Below, piece after piece: positions 37,040 through 48,856 of a DNA stretch of 64,000 bases. The notes beneath the pieces were generated by a model, which saw only the letters and a program-made list of their open reading frames with translations, did no database searches and had not been told where the DNA came from. The translations under genes and the position numbers were made by a program. The stretch is from Pseudorhizobium endolithicum (lineage in GTDB: Bacteria > Pseudomonadota > Alphaproteobacteria > Rhizobiales > Rhizobiaceae): positions 1-64,000 of the forward strand of contig NZ_CABFWF030000010.1 of NCBI RefSeq assembly GCF_902153245.2, read 5' to 3'. Positions within the stretch are counted from its first letter, which is position 1. Every line of letters begins with the position of its first letter.

Positions 37040-38875
37040 CTACTCGGGCAGGATCCGCACGGCGCCCTTGTCGGCACTTGCGGCGAAGGCGGCATACGCC
37101 TTGAGCGCCGTGGTGACGTTGCGCTTGCGGGGCGCGACCGGCTTCCAGCCCGCCTTATCCTGCTCCGCCCGCCGATGCGCCAGCTCGGCGTCCGAGACCA
37201 GCAAGTTGATGGTGCGGCCAGGAATGTCGATCTCGATCATGTCGCCTTCGCGCACGAGGCCGATCGCTCCGCCCTGGGCTGCCTCGGGCGAGCAATGGCC
37301 GATGGACAGACCGGACGTGCCACCCGAAAAGCGACCATCGGTGACGAGGGCGCAGGCCTTGCCGAGGCCTTTCGACTTGAGGTAGCTCGTCGGATAGAGC
37401 ATTTCCTGCATGCCGGGGCCGCCCTTCGGGCCTTCGTAGCGGATGACGACGACGTCGCCGGCAACAACTTCGTTGTTGAGGATCGCCTTGACGGAAGCGT
37501 CCTGGCTTTCGAAAACACGGGCCGGGCCGGTGAATTTCAGAATGGACTCATCCACGCCTGCCGTCTTCACGATGCAGCCGTTCAGAGCGATGTTGCCGTA
37601 GAGCACCGCCAGCCCACCATCCTTGGAGAACGGGTTCTTGACCGAGCGGATGACGCCGTTGTCGCTGTCGGTATCGAGTTCATCCCAACGCGACGACTGT
37701 GAAAAGGCAACCTGTGTCGGCACGCCGCCGGGAGCCGCCTTGAAGAAGGTGCGGACGGTCTCGCTGTTGGTGCGCGTGATGTCCCAGCGATCAATGGCAT
37801 CGCCGAGCGTCGTTTCATGGACGGTGTAGCACTCGCGATTGATGAGGCTGCCGCGATCAAGCTCCCCGAGGATACGCATGATGCCGCCGGCGCGGTGGAC
37901 ATCCTCCATGTGAACATCGCTCTTGGCCGGCGCCACCTTGGAAAGGCAGGGAACCTTCCGCGACAAGCGATCGATGTCGTCCATGGTGAAGTCGACACCA
38001 CCTTCGTGGGCGGCCGCGAGAATATGCAGCACCGTATTGGTGGAGCCGCCCATCGCGATATCGAGAGCCATGGCGTTTTCGAAGGCCTGCTTGGTCGCAA
38101 TCGAGCGCGGCAGGACGCTTTCGTCCTCCTGCTCATAATAGCGACGGGCGAGATCGACGATCAGGTGGCCGGCCTCGACGAACAGGCGCCTGCGGTCCGA
38201 ATGGGTGGCGAGCGTCGAGCCGTTGCCGGGCAGCGACAGGCCGAGCGCTTCCGTCAGGCAGTTCATCGAGTTGGCGGTGAACATGCCCGAGCACGAGCCG
38301 CAGGTCGGACAGGCGGCCTGCTCGATGGCCTGGACATCGGCATCGGAGATCGCGTCGTCGGCAGCGGCGACCATTGCGTCCACGAGATCGAGCGCAACCG
38401 TCTTGCCCTGCAGAACGACCTTGCCCGCCTCCATCGGTCCGCCTGACACGAAGACGGCAGGAATATTGAGGCGCATGGCAGCGTTCAGCATGCCAGGCGT
38501 GATCTTGTCGCAGTTGGAGATGCAGACCATGGCATCCGCGCAGTGGGCGTTGACCATGTACTCGACGGAGTCGGCGATGATCTCGCGCGATGGCAGCGAA
38601 TACAGCATCCCGTCATGGCCCATGGCGATGCCGTCATCGACGGCGATCGTGTTGAACTCCTTGGCAACCCCACCGGCCGCCTCGATCTCGCGGGCAACGA
38701 GTTGGCCGAGATCCTTGAGGTGGACGTGGCCCGGCACGAACTGGGTGAACGAGTTGACCACCGCGATGATCGGCTTGCCGAAATCACCGTCCTTCATGCC
38801 GGTCGCGCGCCACAGGCCGCGCGCACCAGCCATGTTGCGGCCGTGGGTCGTGGTTCTGGAACGGTAGGCGGGCAT
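37040..38875 (-). CDS. ilvD: dihydroxy-acid dehydratase
   Basis: 611 residues from ATG 38875 (GAGGAAG upstream), as in E. coli IlvD (616). It makes 2-oxoisovalerate and 2-oxo-3-methylvalerate in valine/isoleucine synthesis. Fe-S ligand regions are '[20 protein letters not shown]' and '[20 protein letters not shown]'; the C-terminal '[20 protein letters not shown]' is typical. The frame extends upstream to 39106 but that part is divergent non-coding DNA. Its regulation is not visible. It is divergent from msrPQ, with a 229-bp shared gap. Confidence 0.95.
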   Translation of the reverse strand: MPAYRSRTTTHGRNMAGARGLWRATGMKDGDFGKPIIAVVNSFTQFVPGHVHLKDLGQLVAREIEAAGGVAKEFNTIAVDDGIAMGHDGMLYSLPSREIIADSVEYMVNAHCADAMVCISNCDKITPGMLNAAMRLNIPAVFVSGGPMEAGKVVLQGKTVALDLVDAMVAAADDAISDADVQAIEQAACPTCGSCSGMFTANSMNCLTEALGLSLPGNGSTLATHSDRRRLFVEAGHLIVDLARRYYEQEDESVLPRSIATKQAFENAMALDIAMGGSTNTVLHILAAAHEGGVDFTMDDIDRLSRKVPCLSKVAPAKSDVHMEDVHRAGGIMRILGELDRGSLINRECYTVHETTLGDAIDRWDITRTNSETVRTFFKAAPGGVPTQVAFSQSSRWDELDTDSDNGVIRSVKNPFSKDGGLAVLYGNIALNGCIVKTAGVDESILKFTGPARVFESQDASVKAILNNEVVAGDVVVIRYEGPKGGPGMQEMLYPTSYLKSKGLGKACALVTDGRFSGGTSGLSIGHCSPEAAQGGAIGLVREGDMIEIDIPGRTINLLVSDAELAHRRAEQDKAGWKPVAPRKRNVTTALKAYAAFAASADKGAVRILPE

Positions 38876-39104
38876 GGGTTTCTTCCTCGGACTTGTTCGT
38901 GGAGCGCATCTGGCACGGGCAGCACCCGGCAGCTTTGCCAGTTTCCTACTCCAACACCCGTATAGTGTCACTATCAGGGGAGCGGAAAACGGTACTCTGC
39001 GGTACGCCTCACGCGAATGTGCCTCTCGTTCTGTTGACGGACGCTGTGAAACCAATCGTCGGCGCGCTACGTATAAGAAGAAAATAGCTCCCAGGGAGAC
39101 CGTC

Positions 39105-40046
39105 ATGCCTGCCTATCGCCCGCCCCGCTTCAGCGCCTCGGAGATCACGCCCCGCGAGATCTACATGTCGCGCCGGAAGTTCATCGGCACCGCCGCGGCC
39201 GGTGTAGCAATGTTCGGGGCCGGATCGGCAATCGCGGCCCCCTTGGCGGCATCACCAAGTCAATTCTCCACCGACGAAAAGCTCACGCCGAAGGAAGCGG
39301 TCACCACCTACAACAACTTCTATGAGTTCGGCACCGGCAAGGGCGACCCATCCGAGAAGTCGCAGCATTTCAAGCCGCTGCCGTGGTCGGTGAAGGTCGA
39401 CGGCATGGTCGGCAAGCCGAAGGAATTCGGCATCGAGGAGTTGATGAAGATGCAACTCGAGGAGCGCGTCTATCGCCTGCGCTGCGTCGAAGGCTGGTCG
39501 ATGGTGATACCATGGATCGGCTTCCCGCTTTCGGCGCTCCTCGACCAGGTGGAGCCGCTCGGCAGCGCCAAGTACGTCTCCTTCGAGACACTCGTGCGGC
39601 CGGAGGAAATGCCGGGACAGACCGGCCTCTTCCAGCCGCTTGAATGGCCATATGTCGAAGGGCTGAGGCTCGACGAGGCCCGCCACCCGCTGACCATCCT
39701 CGCTGTCGGCCTCTACGGAGAGACGCTGCCCAACCAGAATGGCGCTCCGATCCGGCTGGTCGTGCCATGGAAGTACGGCTTCAAGAGCATCAAGTCGATC
39801 GTCAGGCTCTCGCTTGTCGAGGAGCAGCCAGAGACCACCTGGAAGAACTCCAACGCGCGCGAATACGGCTTTTACTCGAACGTGAACCCGGAGGTCGATC
39901 ACCCGCGCTGGAGCCAGGCGACTGAGCAGCGGATCGGCGAAGGTGGCTTCTTCAAGGTCGCCATCCGTCCCACCCTCATGTTCAACGGCTATGGCGAGGA
40001 GGTCGCCAGCCTCTACGAGGGGATGGACCTCAAGGCGAATTACTGA
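39105..40046 (+). CDS. msrP: MsrP, periplasmic methionine-sulfoxide reductase catalytic subunit (YedY)
   Basis: 313 residues from ATG 39105 (GGGAG upstream). A twin-arginine signal lies around residue 22 ('[18 protein letters not shown]'). The Mo-MPT ligand Cys is in '[20 protein letters not shown]'. '[20 protein letters not shown]' and '[20 protein letters not shown]' are strongly conserved in MsrP. It repairs oxidised Met in periplasmic proteins with electrons from the MsrQ heme subunit, whose gene overlaps it by one base. Confidence 0.95.
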   Translation: MPAYRPPRFSASEITPREIYMSRRKFIGTAAAGVAMFGAGSAIAAPLAASPSQFSTDEKLTPKEAVTTYNNFYEFGTGKGDPSEKSQHFKPLPWSVKVDGMVGKPKEFGIEELMKMQLEERVYRLRCVEGWSMVIPWIGFPLSALLDQVEPLGSAKYVSFETLVRPEEMPGQTGLFQPLEWPYVEGLRLDEARHPLTILAVGLYGETLPNQNGAPIRLVVPWKYGFKSIKSIVRLSLVEEQPETTWKNSNAREYGFYSNVNPEVDHPRWSQATEQRIGEGGFFKVAIRPTLMFNGYGEEVASLYEGMDLKANY

Positions 40047-40687
40047 TGGTGGGCATTCCCGCCCTGCCCCGCCGCCTGCACGGGCCCAGCATCTGGGCGC
40101 TCTATGCCGTGGGCCTCGTCCCGGCCGCCTGGAATTTCTATCTCGGCGCAACCGGTGGACTGGGCGTCAATCCGGTCAAGACGTTCGAACACCTGCTAGG
40201 CATCTGGGCCCTACGCTTCCTCATCGCCACGCTCGCGATCACACCCCTGCGGGACATCGTCGGCATCAACTGGCTTCGCTACAGACGCGCGCTGGGGCTG
40301 CTTGCCTTCTACTATGTCCTTATGCACTTCAGCGTCTGGCTCATCCTTGACCGCGGCCTCGACTTCGGCTCGATCGGCGCGGACATCGCGAAGCGCCCCT
40401 ACATCACGATCGGCATGGTCTGCGTGGCCTGCCTCCTGCCATTGGCACTGACCTCCAACAACTGGTCGATACGAAAGTTGGGGCAGAGGTGGAACGGACT
40501 GCACCGGCTGATCTACCCGGTCGCACTGGGTGGTGCGCTGCACTACTTCCTGGCGGTCAAATCCGTGACGCTGACACCCTTCGTTCACATTGCCCTCGTT
40601 GCCCTACTGCTTCTCTATCGACCGCTGCGCAAGCCGTTCCTGAACTGGAAGCGAGGCGGTCCGCGCCTGGCGCGCGCCAGCAGATGA
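40046..40687 (+). CDS. msrQ: MsrQ, heme-binding membrane subunit (YedZ)
   Basis: 213-residue six-helix membrane protein. Family features are 'GVNPVKTFEHLLGIWALRFL', 'LLAFYYVLMHFSVWLILDRG' (heme His) and 'WNGLHRLIYPVALGGALHYF' (second heme-His region). It passes electrons from the quinone pool to MsrP. ATG 40046 shares a base with the msrP stop (TGATG), so translation is coupled. Confidence 0.95.
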   Translation: MVGIPALPRRLHGPSIWALYAVGLVPAAWNFYLGATGGLGVNPVKTFEHLLGIWALRFLIATLAITPLRDIVGINWLRYRRALGLLAFYYVLMHFSVWLILDRGLDFGSIGADIAKRPYITIGMVCVACLLPLALTSNNWSIRKLGQRWNGLHRLIYPVALGGALHYFLAVKSVTLTPFVHIALVALLLLYRPLRKPFLNWKRGGPRLARASR

Positions 40688-40688
40688 C

Positions 40689-40718
40689 GAAAAAGGCCGG
40701 GCACTTCTGCCCGGCCTT
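40689..40718 (-). terminator. terminator of the alpha operon (after rplQ)
   Basis: AAGGCCGGGCA (40693-40703) and TGCCCGGCCTT (40708-40718) form a perfect 11-bp stem with loop CTTC. On the minus strand it is followed by TTTTTCG, so it ends the rplQ transcript. It may also end msrPQ from the other side. Confidence 0.9.
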
Positions 40719-40746
40719 CGAACTATCCGCGATACGAAACTGCTGA

Positions 40747-41172
40747 TTATGCAGCTTCTGCTGCTTCAGCTTCAGCGGCAACGCGAGCCTTGTCGGCCTT
40801 GCCCTTGGCATCGACATCGCGCTCAACGAACTCGATGACGGCGAGCGGAGCGTTGTCGCCCTGACGGAAGCCGGCCTTCATGATGCGCAGGTAGCCGCCA
40901 TTGCGGGTTGCGTAACGCGAGGCGATCGCGTCGAACAGCTTGCGGACGGCGTCCTGGTCCTGGATCTGCGAGATCGCCTGGCGGCGAGCGTGCAGGTCGC
41001 CGCGCTTACCGAGCGTGACGAGCTTCTCGACGATCGGACGGATTTCCTTTGCCTTCGGCAAGGTGGTGACGATCTGCTCATGGGTGATGAGCGAAGCCGC
41101 CATGTTGGCGAACATCGCCTTGCGGTGGCTTGCGGTGCGGTTGAGCTTGCGGCCTGCTTTTGCGTGGCGCAT
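40747..41172 (-). CDS. rplQ: 50S ribosomal protein L17
   Basis: 141 residues. '[20 protein letters not shown]' and '[20 protein letters not shown]' are standard for L17, and an Ala/Glu-rich tail is common in Rhizobiales. It is the last gene of the alpha operon, 45 bp after rpoA. Confidence 0.97.
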   Translation of the reverse strand: MRHAKAGRKLNRTASHRKAMFANMAASLITHEQIVTTLPKAKEIRPIVEKLVTLGKRGDLHARRQAISQIQDQDAVRKLFDAIASRYATRNGGYLRIMKAGFRQGDNAPLAVIEFVERDVDAKGKADKARVAAEAEAAEAA

Positions 41173-41217
41173 GTCTGGTCTCCTTCACTTGCAGGCATTC
41201 GCCTGCAGTCTGACTTG

Positions 41218-42228
41218 TTAGTATTGGTCTTCGTAACGCTTGGCGAGGTCTTCGATGTTCTCCGGCGGCCAGGCGGGAACTTCCATGCCGAGATGGAGGC
41301 CCATGGATGCCAGAACTTCCTTGATCTCGTTCAGCGACTTGCGACCGAAATTCGGAGTGCGCAGCATTTCCGCCTCGGTCTTCTGGATGAGATCGCCGAT
41401 ATAGACGATGTTGTCGTTCTTCAGGCAGTTGGCCGAACGGACGGAAAGCTCCAGTTCGTCGACCTTCTTGAGGAGCGCCGGGTTGAACGCCAGTTCGGTG
41501 ACGGCCTCTTCCTCGACATCCTTCTGCGGCTCATCGAAGTTGACGAATACGCCGAGCTGGTCCTGGAGGATGCGAGCCGCAAAGGCCACTGCATCTTCAC
41601 CGGTGACCGAACCATCGGTCTCGATCGTCATGGTCAGCTTATCGTAGTCGAGAACCTGTCCTTCACGGGTGTTTTCCACCTTGTAGGACACCTTCTTGAC
41701 CGGCGAATAGAGGCTGTCGACGGGGATGAGGCCGATCGGCGCATCTTCTGCACGGTTACGCTCGGCCGGGACATAGCCCTTGCCGTTGTTGACCGTGAAT
41801 TCCATGCGGATCTCGGCGCCCTCGTCGAGGGTGCAGATGACGTGGTCCGGATTGAGGATCTCGATGTCGCCAACCGTCTGGATGTCGCCGGCGGTGACCG
41901 AACCAGGCCCCTGCTTGCGCACAACCATGCGCTTGGCATCGTCGCCATCCATCTTGATGGCGATTTCCTTGATGTTGAGCACGATGTCCGTCACATCTTC
42001 CCGAACGCCGGGGATGGAGGAGAACTCGTGCAGAACGCCGTCGATCTGAACGGCGGTAACAGCAGCACCGCGCAGCGAAGACAGAAGCACGCGGCGCAGG
42101 GCGTTGCCGAGCGTCAGGCCGAAGCCCCGCTCAAGCGGCTCCGCAACCAGCGTTGCCTTGGTACGGCCGGACGAGGTGAACTCCACCTTGTTCGGCTTGA
42201 TCAGTTCCTGCCAGTTCTTCTGGATCAT
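41218..42228 (-). CDS. rpoA: RNA polymerase alpha subunit
   Basis: 336 residues: N-terminal dimerisation domain ('[20 protein letters not shown]') and a C-terminal domain ('[20 protein letters not shown]', '[20 protein letters not shown]') that contacts UP elements and activators. Full length; no unusual changes seen. Confidence 0.98.
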   Translation of the reverse strand: MIQKNWQELIKPNKVEFTSSGRTKATLVAEPLERGFGLTLGNALRRVLLSSLRGAAVTAVQIDGVLHEFSSIPGVREDVTDIVLNIKEIAIKMDGDDAKRMVVRKQGPGSVTAGDIQTVGDIEILNPDHVICTLDEGAEIRMEFTVNNGKGYVPAERNRAEDAPIGLIPVDSLYSPVKKVSYKVENTREGQVLDYDKLTMTIETDGSVTGEDAVAFAARILQDQLGVFVNFDEPQKDVEEEAVTELAFNPALLKKVDELELSVRSANCLKNDNIVYIGDLIQKTEAEMLRTPNFGRKSLNEIKEVLASMGLHLGMEVPAWPPENIEDLAKRYEDQY

Positions 42229-42400
42229 GTTTTAAACCTTCCGTTCGTTGCCACCATCCAATCGTGGCAACCGAGCATGAGAAGCACCGAGTGAGGCATT
42301 GCCATTCGGCGGTACGGCAAAACCGCCAGACTTCGACGAGCGAAGTAAGGCGGCATTACGCAAGTTCAATGCGATCGGCCAAGAGGCCACCGCATCCGAC

Positions 42401-42790
42401 TTAGACGCGGCGCTTCTTGCGCGGACGGCAGCCGTTGTGCGGGATCGGCGTCACGTCACGGATCGAGGTGATCATGAAGCCCGCAGCCTGGAGGGCGCGC
42501 AGAGCGGACTCACGACCCGAACCCGGACCGCAGACTTCCACTTCCAGCGACTTCATGCCGTGCTCCTGAGCCTTCTTGGCGCAGTCTTCGGCAGCAATCT
42601 GAGCAGCGAACGGGGTCGACTTGCGCGAACCCTTGAAGCCCTTTGCACCAGCAGACGACCAGGCAATCGCGTTGCCCTGCGCGTCGGTGATGGTGATCAT
42701 CGTGTTGTTGAAGGTCGAGTTTACGTGGGCAACGCCCGACGTGATGTTCTTGCGTTCGCGACGGCGGACGCGGGTGGCTTCCTTGGCCAT
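42401..42790 (-). CDS. rpsK: 30S ribosomal protein S11
   Basis: 129 residues with the conserved '[20 protein letters not shown]' and C-terminal '[18 protein letters not shown]'. Lies between rpsM and rpoA as usual; 172 bp separate it from rpoA. Confidence 0.98.
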   Translation of the reverse strand: MAKEATRVRRRERKNITSGVAHVNSTFNNTMITITDAQGNAIAWSSAGAKGFKGSRKSTPFAAQIAAEDCAKKAQEHGMKSLEVEVCGPGSGRESALRALQAAGFMITSIRDVTPIPHNGCRPRKKRRV

Positions 42791-42923
42791 GGTCTTCCTT
42801 TCGTTGATCTCGTCACCGCCGTAGTTCCAGCGGCTCCACCGGAACAGAACTGAAATCCTGCTCCAAACTCAAAAAGAGGCCAGCGACCGAACGCCAGCCT
42901 CCCTCACCCGGAGAACCGGGAGA

Positions 42924-43292
42924 TTACTTCTTCTTGCCGGCGATCGCCTTCGCAGGACCCTTGCGGGTGCGGGCATTGGTGTGCGTGCGCTGACCGCGAA
43001 CCGGAAGGCCACGACGATGGCGCAGGCCACGGTAGCAGCCGAGGTCCATCAGACGCTTGATGTTCATCGAGGTTTCACGACGAAGATCACCCTCGACCTG
43101 ATAGTCACGGTCGATGGTTTCGCGGATCTGCAGGACTTCTGCATCCGTCAGCTGATGGACGCGACGATCGGCCGGGATACCAACCTTCTCGACAATTTCC
43201 TGTGCGAATTTCGGGCCGATCCCGTGAATATACGTCAACGCGATAACGACGCGCTTCGCAGTCGGGATGTTGACGCCAGCGATACGTGCCAC
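42924..43292 (-). CDS. rpsM: 30S ribosomal protein S13
   Basis: 122 residues from GTG 43292, with AAGGAG 7 nt upstream. The N-terminus then reads '[15 protein letters not shown]', the true S13 start; the in-frame codons back to 43328 are not used. '[20 protein letters not shown]' is the conserved C-terminal part. It follows adk by a 239-bp gap, which probably contains a separate promoter. Confidence 0.97.
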   Translation of the reverse strand: MARIAGVNIPTAKRVVIALTYIHGIGPKFAQEIVEKVGIPADRRVHQLTDAEVLQIRETIDRDYQVEGDLRRETSMNIKRLMDLGCYRGLRHRRGLPVRGQRTHTNARTRKGPAKAIAGKKK

Positions 43293-43531
43293 GCCTATTC
43301 TCCTTGCGTTCCAGTTGCCGTCCGGCAAGTGGTACTTCTTCCATGAGAGCAGCCGATCTAAGGCCGCCAGTTCAAATCCATCCGGAACAGGTCAAAGCGA
43401 TCGGATCCGGAAACCCTTACGGGCTATCCGCGCCGATCGCATATGCTGTCGCGAGTTGGCGCGGTGTTTAGCGGAATCGGTAAAAAAATGCAACCGGCCC
43501 CGCCAAGATTCTTTAACAGATCGCCATCCGC

Positions 43532-44182
43532 TCAAAGCGCCGACAGGATCTTCTCGATATCCGCCGTCACGGTATCCATCTCTGCCATGCCATCAACCGT
43601 CTCCAACCTGCCCTTGGCATAGTAGTAGCCGATCAGCGGCGAGGTTTCCTTGTAGTAGACCTCGAGGCGCTGGGTCATGGTCTCGGCATTATCATCCGGA
43701 CGGCGCTTGAAGTGAGTCGAACCGCACTTGTCGCAGACGCCTTCCTTCGAAGGTGTCTTGTCGGTGTCATGGTAGACAGTGCCGCACTGGGCGCAGGAAT
43801 AGCGGCCCGACACGCGTCGGACCAGTTCCTTGTCATCGACCTTGAGCTCGATGACGGCGGAAAGTGCCAGACCCTTGTCCCGCAGCATCTTCTCCGTCGC
43901 ATCCGCCTGCACGAGCGTGCGGGGAAAGCCATCGAGGATGAAACCGCTGGCACAGTCGGGCTGATCGATCCGTTCGGAGACGATCGCGATGACGATGTCG
44001 TCGGATACCAGCTTGCCGGCATCCATGACTTCCTTGGCGCGCCTGCCGACATCCGTCTGAGCGGCGACGGCCGCACGCAGCATGTCGCCGGTGGAGAGCT
44101 GCGGGATCCCGTACTTCTCCACGATCCGCTGGGCCTGGGTCCCCTTCCCCGCGCCCGGCGGTCCCAAAAGAATCAGTCTCAT
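43532..44182 (-). CDS. adk: adenylate kinase
   Basis: 216 residues: P-loop '[20 protein letters not shown]', NMP-binding '[18 protein letters not shown]', 'GFPRTLVQA', and a LID with four cysteines ('[10 protein letters not shown]', '[10 protein letters not shown]'), so the long, zinc-type form. It interconverts ATP+AMP and 2 ADP. Overlaps secY by 4 bp, an arrangement normal in alphaproteobacteria. Confidence 0.97.
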   Translation of the reverse strand: MRLILLGPPGAGKGTQAQRIVEKYGIPQLSTGDMLRAAVAAQTDVGRRAKEVMDAGKLVSDDIVIAIVSERIDQPDCASGFILDGFPRTLVQADATEKMLRDKGLALSAVIELKVDDKELVRRVSGRYSCAQCGTVYHDTDKTPSKEGVCDKCGSTHFKRRPDDNAETMTQRLEVYYKETSPLIGYYYAKGRLETVDGMAEMDTVTADIEKILSAL

Positions 44183-45519
44183 CGTCCCCTCTTTCCTCCA
44201 CGCAATTTCGACTTCTTGATCAGGCCCTCATATTGCTGGGCAATAAGATGACCCTGGATCTGGGCAACCGTATCGAGGGTTACACTGACCACGATCAAAA
44301 GCGAAGTACCACCAAGGGCCAATGGAACGCCCGTGCGGGCGATCAGCAGCTCCGGCAGAACGCAGACGAAGACCAGATATGCTGCGCCGACAACGGTGAT
44401 GCGCGTGAGGACATAGTCGATATACTCGGCGGTCCGCTCGCCGGGACGGATACCCGGGATGAAACCGCCATGTTTCTTCAGGTTATCGGCCGTGTCCTTC
44501 GGATTGAAGACGATGGCCGTATAGAAGAAGGCGAAGAAGGCGATCAGCAGGCCATAGAGCACCATGAAGGCGGGCTGGCCGTGACCGAGCGCCGAGATGA
44601 TGGTGGTGGCCCAGCCAGGCATCTCCGAATTCCCCGCGAAACCTGCAGCCGTCGCCGGCAGAAGGAGAAGCGAAGACGCGAAAATCGCAGGAATGACGCC
44701 GGAGGTGTTGAGCTTCAACGGCAGGTGCGAGGTATCGCCCTGGAACATCCGGTTGCCGACCTGACGCTTCGGATACTGGATGAGCAGCCGCCGCTGGGCC
44801 CGTTCCACGAAGACGATCAGCATGATGACCGCGATGGCCACGACAATGACCGTGAGGATGAGCGCCGTCGACAATGCGCCCGTACGACCGAGTTCCAGGG
44901 TACCGGCCAGGGCAGACGGAAGCGCAGCCACGATGCCGGCGAAGATGATCAGGGAAATCCCGTTACCGATGCCGCGCGCGGTGATCTGCTCGCCGAGCCA
45001 CATCAGGAACATCGTGCCACCGAGCAGCGTCACGACGGTGGAGATGCGGAAGAACCAGCCCGGATCGACCACGAGGCCATTGCCGCTTTCGAGACCCACC
45101 GCGATGCCATAGGCCTGCAGCGTGCCGAGAAGAACGGTGCCGTAGCGCGTGTACTGGTTGATGACCTTGCGGCCCTGCTCGCCTTCCTTCTTGAGGGCTT
45201 CGAGCGACGGGACCACGGAGGTCATCAGCTGCACGATGATCGACGCGGAGATATAGGGCATGATGCCGAGCGCGAAGATCGCCATCCGCTCGACGGCGCC
45301 GCCCGCAAACATGTTGAAAAGGCCAAGAATGCCGCCGGCCTGGCCGCGGAAGGCCTGCGCATAGGCCTCCGGATTGAGGCCCGGGAGCGGGATATGGGTG
45401 CCAAGCCGATAGACGAGAAGCGCTGCAAGCGTGAACCACAGCCGCTTCTTGAGGTCTTCCGCCTTCGCAAAAGTCGAAAAATTGAGATTGGAGGCAAGTT
45501 GTTCCGCTGCAGACGCCAT
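44179..45519 (-). CDS. secY: Sec translocon channel subunit SecY
   Basis: 446 residues, ten membrane helices. Conserved '[16 protein letters not shown]', '[20 protein letters not shown]' and '[20 protein letters not shown]' are visible. It forms the inner-membrane protein-conducting channel with SecE/SecG, which are not in this window. 229 bp after rplO. Confidence 0.98.
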   Translation of the reverse strand: MASAAEQLASNLNFSTFAKAEDLKKRLWFTLAALLVYRLGTHIPLPGLNPEAYAQAFRGQAGGILGLFNMFAGGAVERMAIFALGIMPYISASIIVQLMTSVVPSLEALKKEGEQGRKVINQYTRYGTVLLGTLQAYGIAVGLESGNGLVVDPGWFFRISTVVTLLGGTMFLMWLGEQITARGIGNGISLIIFAGIVAALPSALAGTLELGRTGALSTALILTVIVVAIAVIMLIVFVERAQRRLLIQYPKRQVGNRMFQGDTSHLPLKLNTSGVIPAIFASSLLLLPATAAGFAGNSEMPGWATTIISALGHGQPAFMVLYGLLIAFFAFFYTAIVFNPKDTADNLKKHGGFIPGIRPGERTAEYIDYVLTRITVVGAAYLVFVCVLPELLIARTGVPLALGGTSLLIVVSVTLDTVAQIQGHLIAQQYEGLIKKSKLRGGKRGR

Positions 45520-45748
45520 GCATTTCTCCGCCTGACCAATTCCGCCGGCGGAGGTGATGCCGGGCCCGGAAAGCAGTCCAAATTCAGTTTCAAAAAACGG
45601 GCGGGGATCGCGGATGCAATCGGTGCCTCACCCAGTTTTCCGTATGGTTCCGGAAAGCGCGACCGTGGTGATCGGCCCCGGAATCGTGAGGCTCACATAT
45701 GGGAGCAAAATCGCCCGGTGTGAAGCACTCCGGGCGATCTTAAACGGT

Positions 45749-46222
45749 TTATTCCGCCGAGGCGACTTCCGGAAGCTTGATGGAGCCGCCGGCCTTCTCG
45801 ATCTTCTCGACAGCAGCCTTGGAGGCGCCAGCCGCTTCGATCGTAACCTTGGCCTTCAGTTCGCCGTCGGACAGGATCCGGATGCCATCCTTCGGGCGAC
45901 GGATGACACCGGCAGCCTTGAGCGCCGCTGCATCGATCGTAGCCTTGGGGTCGAGCTTCTTGGCATCAATCGCGGTCTGGATGCGGCCGAGCGAAACGGT
46001 CACATACTCCGACGCGAAGATGTTGTTGAAGCCGCGCTTCGGCAGGCGACGATAGATCGGCATCTGGCCGCCCTCGAAGCCGTTGATGGCGACGCCCGAA
46101 CGAGCCTTCTGGCCCTTGACGCCGCGCCCGCCGGTCTTGCCCTTGCCGGAACCGATACCGCGACCAACGCGCTTGCGATCCTTTACGGCGCCTTCGTTAT
46201 CTCTGATTTCGTTCAGTTTCAT
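45749..46222 (-). CDS. rplO: 50S ribosomal protein L15
   Basis: 157 residues from ATG 46222 ('[20 protein letters not shown]'). The Gly-rich '[20 protein letters not shown]' is diagnostic. Codons upstream to 46279 belong to the end of rpmD and are not used. Confidence 0.97.
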   Translation of the reverse strand: MKLNEIRDNEGAVKDRKRVGRGIGSGKGKTGGRGVKGQKARSGVAINGFEGGQMPIYRRLPKRGFNNIFASEYVTVSLGRIQTAIDAKKLDPKATIDAAALKAAGVIRRPKDGIRILSDGELKAKVTIEAAGASKAAVEKIEKAGGSIKLPEVASAE

Positions 46223-46238
46223 GATGATTTCCCCCGTC

Positions 46239-46451
46239 TCACTTCTCGTCGACGACGCGAACGAGATGCTGGACAGCACGGATCATGCCGCGAACCGCCG
46301 GAGTATCCTCCAGGGTGCGAACCCGATGCATCTTGTTGAGGCCGAGACCGATCAGCGTCTGGCGCTGCACAGCCGGGCGGCGGATGGGGCTACCGATCTG
46401 CTCGACCGTAACCGTCTTCTTGGCGTCTGCCTGGGTGGCTTTCTTGGCCAT
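46239..46451 (-). CDS. rpmD: 50S ribosomal protein L30
   Basis: 70 residues; '[20 protein letters not shown]' and '[20 protein letters not shown]' are L30 signatures. Between rpsE (11-bp gap) and rplO (16-bp gap). Confidence 0.97.
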   Translation of the reverse strand: MAKKATQADAKKTVTVEQIGSPIRRPAVQRQTLIGLGLNKMHRVRTLEDTPAVRGMIRAVQHLVRVVDEK

Positions 46452-46462
46452 GATCGCTCTCC

Positions 46463-47032
46463 TTATTCTTCCGATGCATTGCCGGAAGCGGCGCGGCGAG
46501 CCTGCAGCGTTGCGTACTTGAGGCCGCGCTGGGCTGCGACGTCCTTCGGATGCACCTGATGCTTCAGGGCGTCGAAGGTGGCGCGAACCATGTTGTAGGG
46601 GTTCGACGAGCCGGTCGACTTCGCAACGACGTCATGGACGCCGAGCGTTTCGAAGACGGCGCGCATAGGACCGCCGGCGATGATACCGGTACCGGCCTTG
46701 GCCGAGCGCAGCAGAACCTTGCCGGCGCCGTGGCGGCCATTGACGTCGTGATGCAGCGTACGACCGTCGCGCAGCGGTACGAAAATCAGGTCGCGCTTGG
46801 CGGATTCGGTTGCCTTGCGGATGGCTTCCGGCACTTCGCGTGCCTTGCCGTGGCCGAAGCCTACGCGGCCCTTCTGGTCGCCGACGACGACGAGAGCAGC
46901 GAAGCCGAAGCGACGGCCACCCTTGACGACCTTCGCGACGCGGTTGATCGCGACCAGCTTGTCGACGAACTCGCTATCGCGCTCTTCGCGGTTCTGGCGG
47001 TCTTCGCGAGAACCTCTTCTTTCCTGTGCCAT
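46463..47032 (-). CDS. rpsE: 30S ribosomal protein S5
   Basis: 189 residues with '[20 protein letters not shown]' and '[20 protein letters not shown]', the region around which spectinomycin-resistance and ram changes occur. Typical alphaproteobacterial length. 123 bp after rplR. Confidence 0.97.
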   Translation of the reverse strand: MAQERRGSREDRQNREERDSEFVDKLVAINRVAKVVKGGRRFGFAALVVVGDQKGRVGFGHGKAREVPEAIRKATESAKRDLIFVPLRDGRTLHHDVNGRHGAGKVLLRSAKAGTGIIAGGPMRAVFETLGVHDVVAKSTGSSNPYNMVRATFDALKHQVHPKDVAAQRGLKYATLQARRAASGNASEE

Positions 47033-47155
47033 TGTCCTTTTCCTTTTTCTTTTCCGGGTGCAATCGGCAGATTACAACGTGATCCGAAGATGGATCCGGG
47101 GTGCGGCAGAACCGCATTTCGCCCGGCTCCGCGAACGGTACCGGGCGAAAATTCC

Positions 47156-47518
47156 TTAGAAGCTCAGACCGCCTTCGCGGGCAGCTTCGGCCAAGGCCTT
47201 GATACGGCCGTGGTAGATGAAGGCGCCGCGATCGAACACGACTTCCTTCACACCGGCCTTCGTCGCACGCTCGGCAACCAGCTTGCCGACGGCGGCAGCT
47301 GCCGCAGTGTCGGCGCCAGTCTTGAGCGACTTGCGCAGGTCGGCGTCGAGCGTGGAGGCGGCAGCAAGCGTGCGGCCGGCCACGTCGTCGATAACCTGGA
47401 CGTAGATGTTCTTGGAGGAGCGGTGAACCGACAGACGCGGACGGCCGTTTGCGACCTTCTTGACCTGGCGGCGAACACGGCTCGCACGCTTGCTGAGTGC
47501 TTCTTTTCTGGTAGCCAT
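47156..47518 (-). CDS. rplR: 50S ribosomal protein L18
   Basis: 120 residues; '[20 protein letters not shown]' and C-terminal '[20 protein letters not shown]' identify L18, a 5S-rRNA-binding protein. 12 bp after rplF. Confidence 0.97.
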   Translation of the reverse strand: MATRKEALSKRASRVRRQVKKVANGRPRLSVHRSSKNIYVQVIDDVAGRTLAAASTLDADLRKSLKTGADTAAAAAVGKLVAERATKAGVKEVVFDRGAFIYHGRIKALAEAAREGGLSF

Positions 47519-47530
47519 GATCGCTCGTCC

Positions 47531-48064
47531 TTACTTCTTCTTGCCTTCCTTGCGGACGATCCGTTCCTCGGCGTACTTGACGCCTTTGCCCTTGTAGGGC
47601 TCGGGACCACGGTATTCGCGGATTTCCGCGGCAACCTGACCGACCTGCTGCTTGTTGATGCCGGTCACGACGATTTCCGTCGGCTTCGGAACGGCAATGG
47701 TGATGCCCTGCGGCGGCTCATAGACCACATCGTGGCTGAAACCGAGCTGCAGCTGCAGGTTCTTGCCCTGCATGGCGGCACGGTAGCCGACGCCGTTGAT
47801 CTCGAGCTTGCGCTCGTAGCCGTCCTTGACGCCGCGGAAGATGTTCTCGATCATCGTGCGCGACATGCCCCACTTGGAGCGGGCGTCCTTGCTGTCGTTG
47901 ATCGGGGTCACCGAAACCGCGTTGTCGTTCATTTCCAGCTTCACTTCGTCATTGGCGACGAAGAAGAGCTCGCCCTTCGGGCCCTTGGCAGTTACCTTCT
48001 GGCCATCAACGCTAGCCGTAACACCTGCAGGAACCTGAACGGGCCTTTTACCGATACGAGACAT
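47531..48064 (-). CDS. rplF: 50S ribosomal protein L6
   Basis: 177 residues: '[20 protein letters not shown]' and C-terminal '[20 protein letters not shown]' are L6 signatures. 42 bp after rpsH. Confidence 0.98.
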   Translation of the reverse strand: MSRIGKRPVQVPAGVTASVDGQKVTAKGPKGELFFVANDEVKLEMNDNAVSVTPINDSKDARSKWGMSRTMIENIFRGVKDGYERKLEINGVGYRAAMQGKNLQLQLGFSHDVVYEPPQGITIAVPKPTEIVVTGINKQQVGQVAAEIREYRGPEPYKGKGVKYAEERIVRKEGKKK

Positions 48065-48106
48065 TGTTTTATCCTGTCTGTTCGTTCTGGAGATCCCTGC
48101 CCTGTC

Positions 48107-48505
48107 TTAGAAGACCGAGCAGAGAACCTCGCCACCAACGTTCTGTTCGCGAGCCTGGTGATCGGCCATCACGCCCTTCGGAGTCGAAAGGATGGTGATG
48201 CCGAGGCCGTTCGCGACCTGCGGAATCGACTTCACGGAGACATATACCCGGCGGCCAGGCTTCGACACGCGGCCGATTTCCCGGATAACGGATGCGCCTT
48301 CGTAGTACTTCAGCTCGATCTCGATCTCGGACTTGCCGTTACCGTAATCGGTCTGGGAATAGCCGCGAATGTAGCCTTCGGCCTGCAGAACGTCGAGAAC
48401 GCGCGCACGCAGCTTGGAAGCGGGCGTGGTCACGGTCGACTTGCGGCGAGCGGCACCATTGCGGATGCGGGTGAGCATATCGCCCAACGGATCAGTCATG
48501 GTCAT
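48107..48505 (-). CDS. rpsH: 30S ribosomal protein S8
   Basis: 132 residues. '[20 protein letters not shown]' and '[20 protein letters not shown]' identify S8, in E. coli also the translational repressor of the spc operon. GGAG lies 8 nt before ATG 48505; ATG 48499 is a possible second start. Confidence 0.97.
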   Translation of the reverse strand: MTMTDPLGDMLTRIRNGAARRKSTVTTPASKLRARVLDVLQAEGYIRGYSQTDYGNGKSEIEIELKYYEGASVIREIGRVSKPGRRVYVSVKSIPQVANGLGITILSTPKGVMADHQAREQNVGGEVLCSVF

Positions 48506-48517
48506 CTAACCGTCTCC

Positions 48518-48823
48518 TTACCAGCTCGACTTGACGACGCCCGGCACCTTGCCGAGGTTGCCCAACTCGCGAAGCGCGATACGCGACATCTTGAGCTTAC
48601 GGTAGAAAGCGCGCGGGCGGCCGGTGACTTCGCAACGGTTGCGGATACGCGTCTTCGATCCATCGCGCGGCAGCGCGGCGAGCTTCAGGGTTGCCTGGAA
48701 CCGCTCTTCGATCGGCAGTTCCTGGTTCATGATGGTCGCCTTTAGAGCTGCGCGCTTGGCAGCCTGGTTGGCAACGGTCTTGCGGCGGCGCTTGTTCTTT
48801 TCAACTGCGCTGGTCTTCGCCAT
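48518..48823 (-). CDS. rpsN: 30S ribosomal protein S14
   Basis: 101 residues; '[20 protein letters not shown]' with no paired CxxC, so the long, zinc-independent form. Between rplE and rpsH. Confidence 0.97.
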   Translation of the reverse strand: MAKTSAVEKNKRRRKTVANQAAKRAALKATIMNQELPIEERFQATLKLAALPRDGSKTRIRNRCEVTGRPRAFYRKLKMSRIALRELGNLGKVPGVVKSSW

Positions 48824-48856
48824 ATCGGAGTTCCTTTTCTACGCTCGTCGTTACGG

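Noticed and set aside
38876-39106. 77-codon N-terminal extension of ilvD
   Set aside because: It runs into the msrP promoter region; IlvD homology and a ribosome-binding site support the start at 38875.
44233-45723. 496-codon open frame opposite secY
   Set aside because: Antisense shadow of secY; composition is low-complexity Arg/Asp/His.
46550-48745. 731-codon open frame on the plus strand across rpsE to rpsN
   Set aside because: It is antisense to five clear ribosomal protein genes, a common artefact of high-GC codon bias, and has no recognisable domain.
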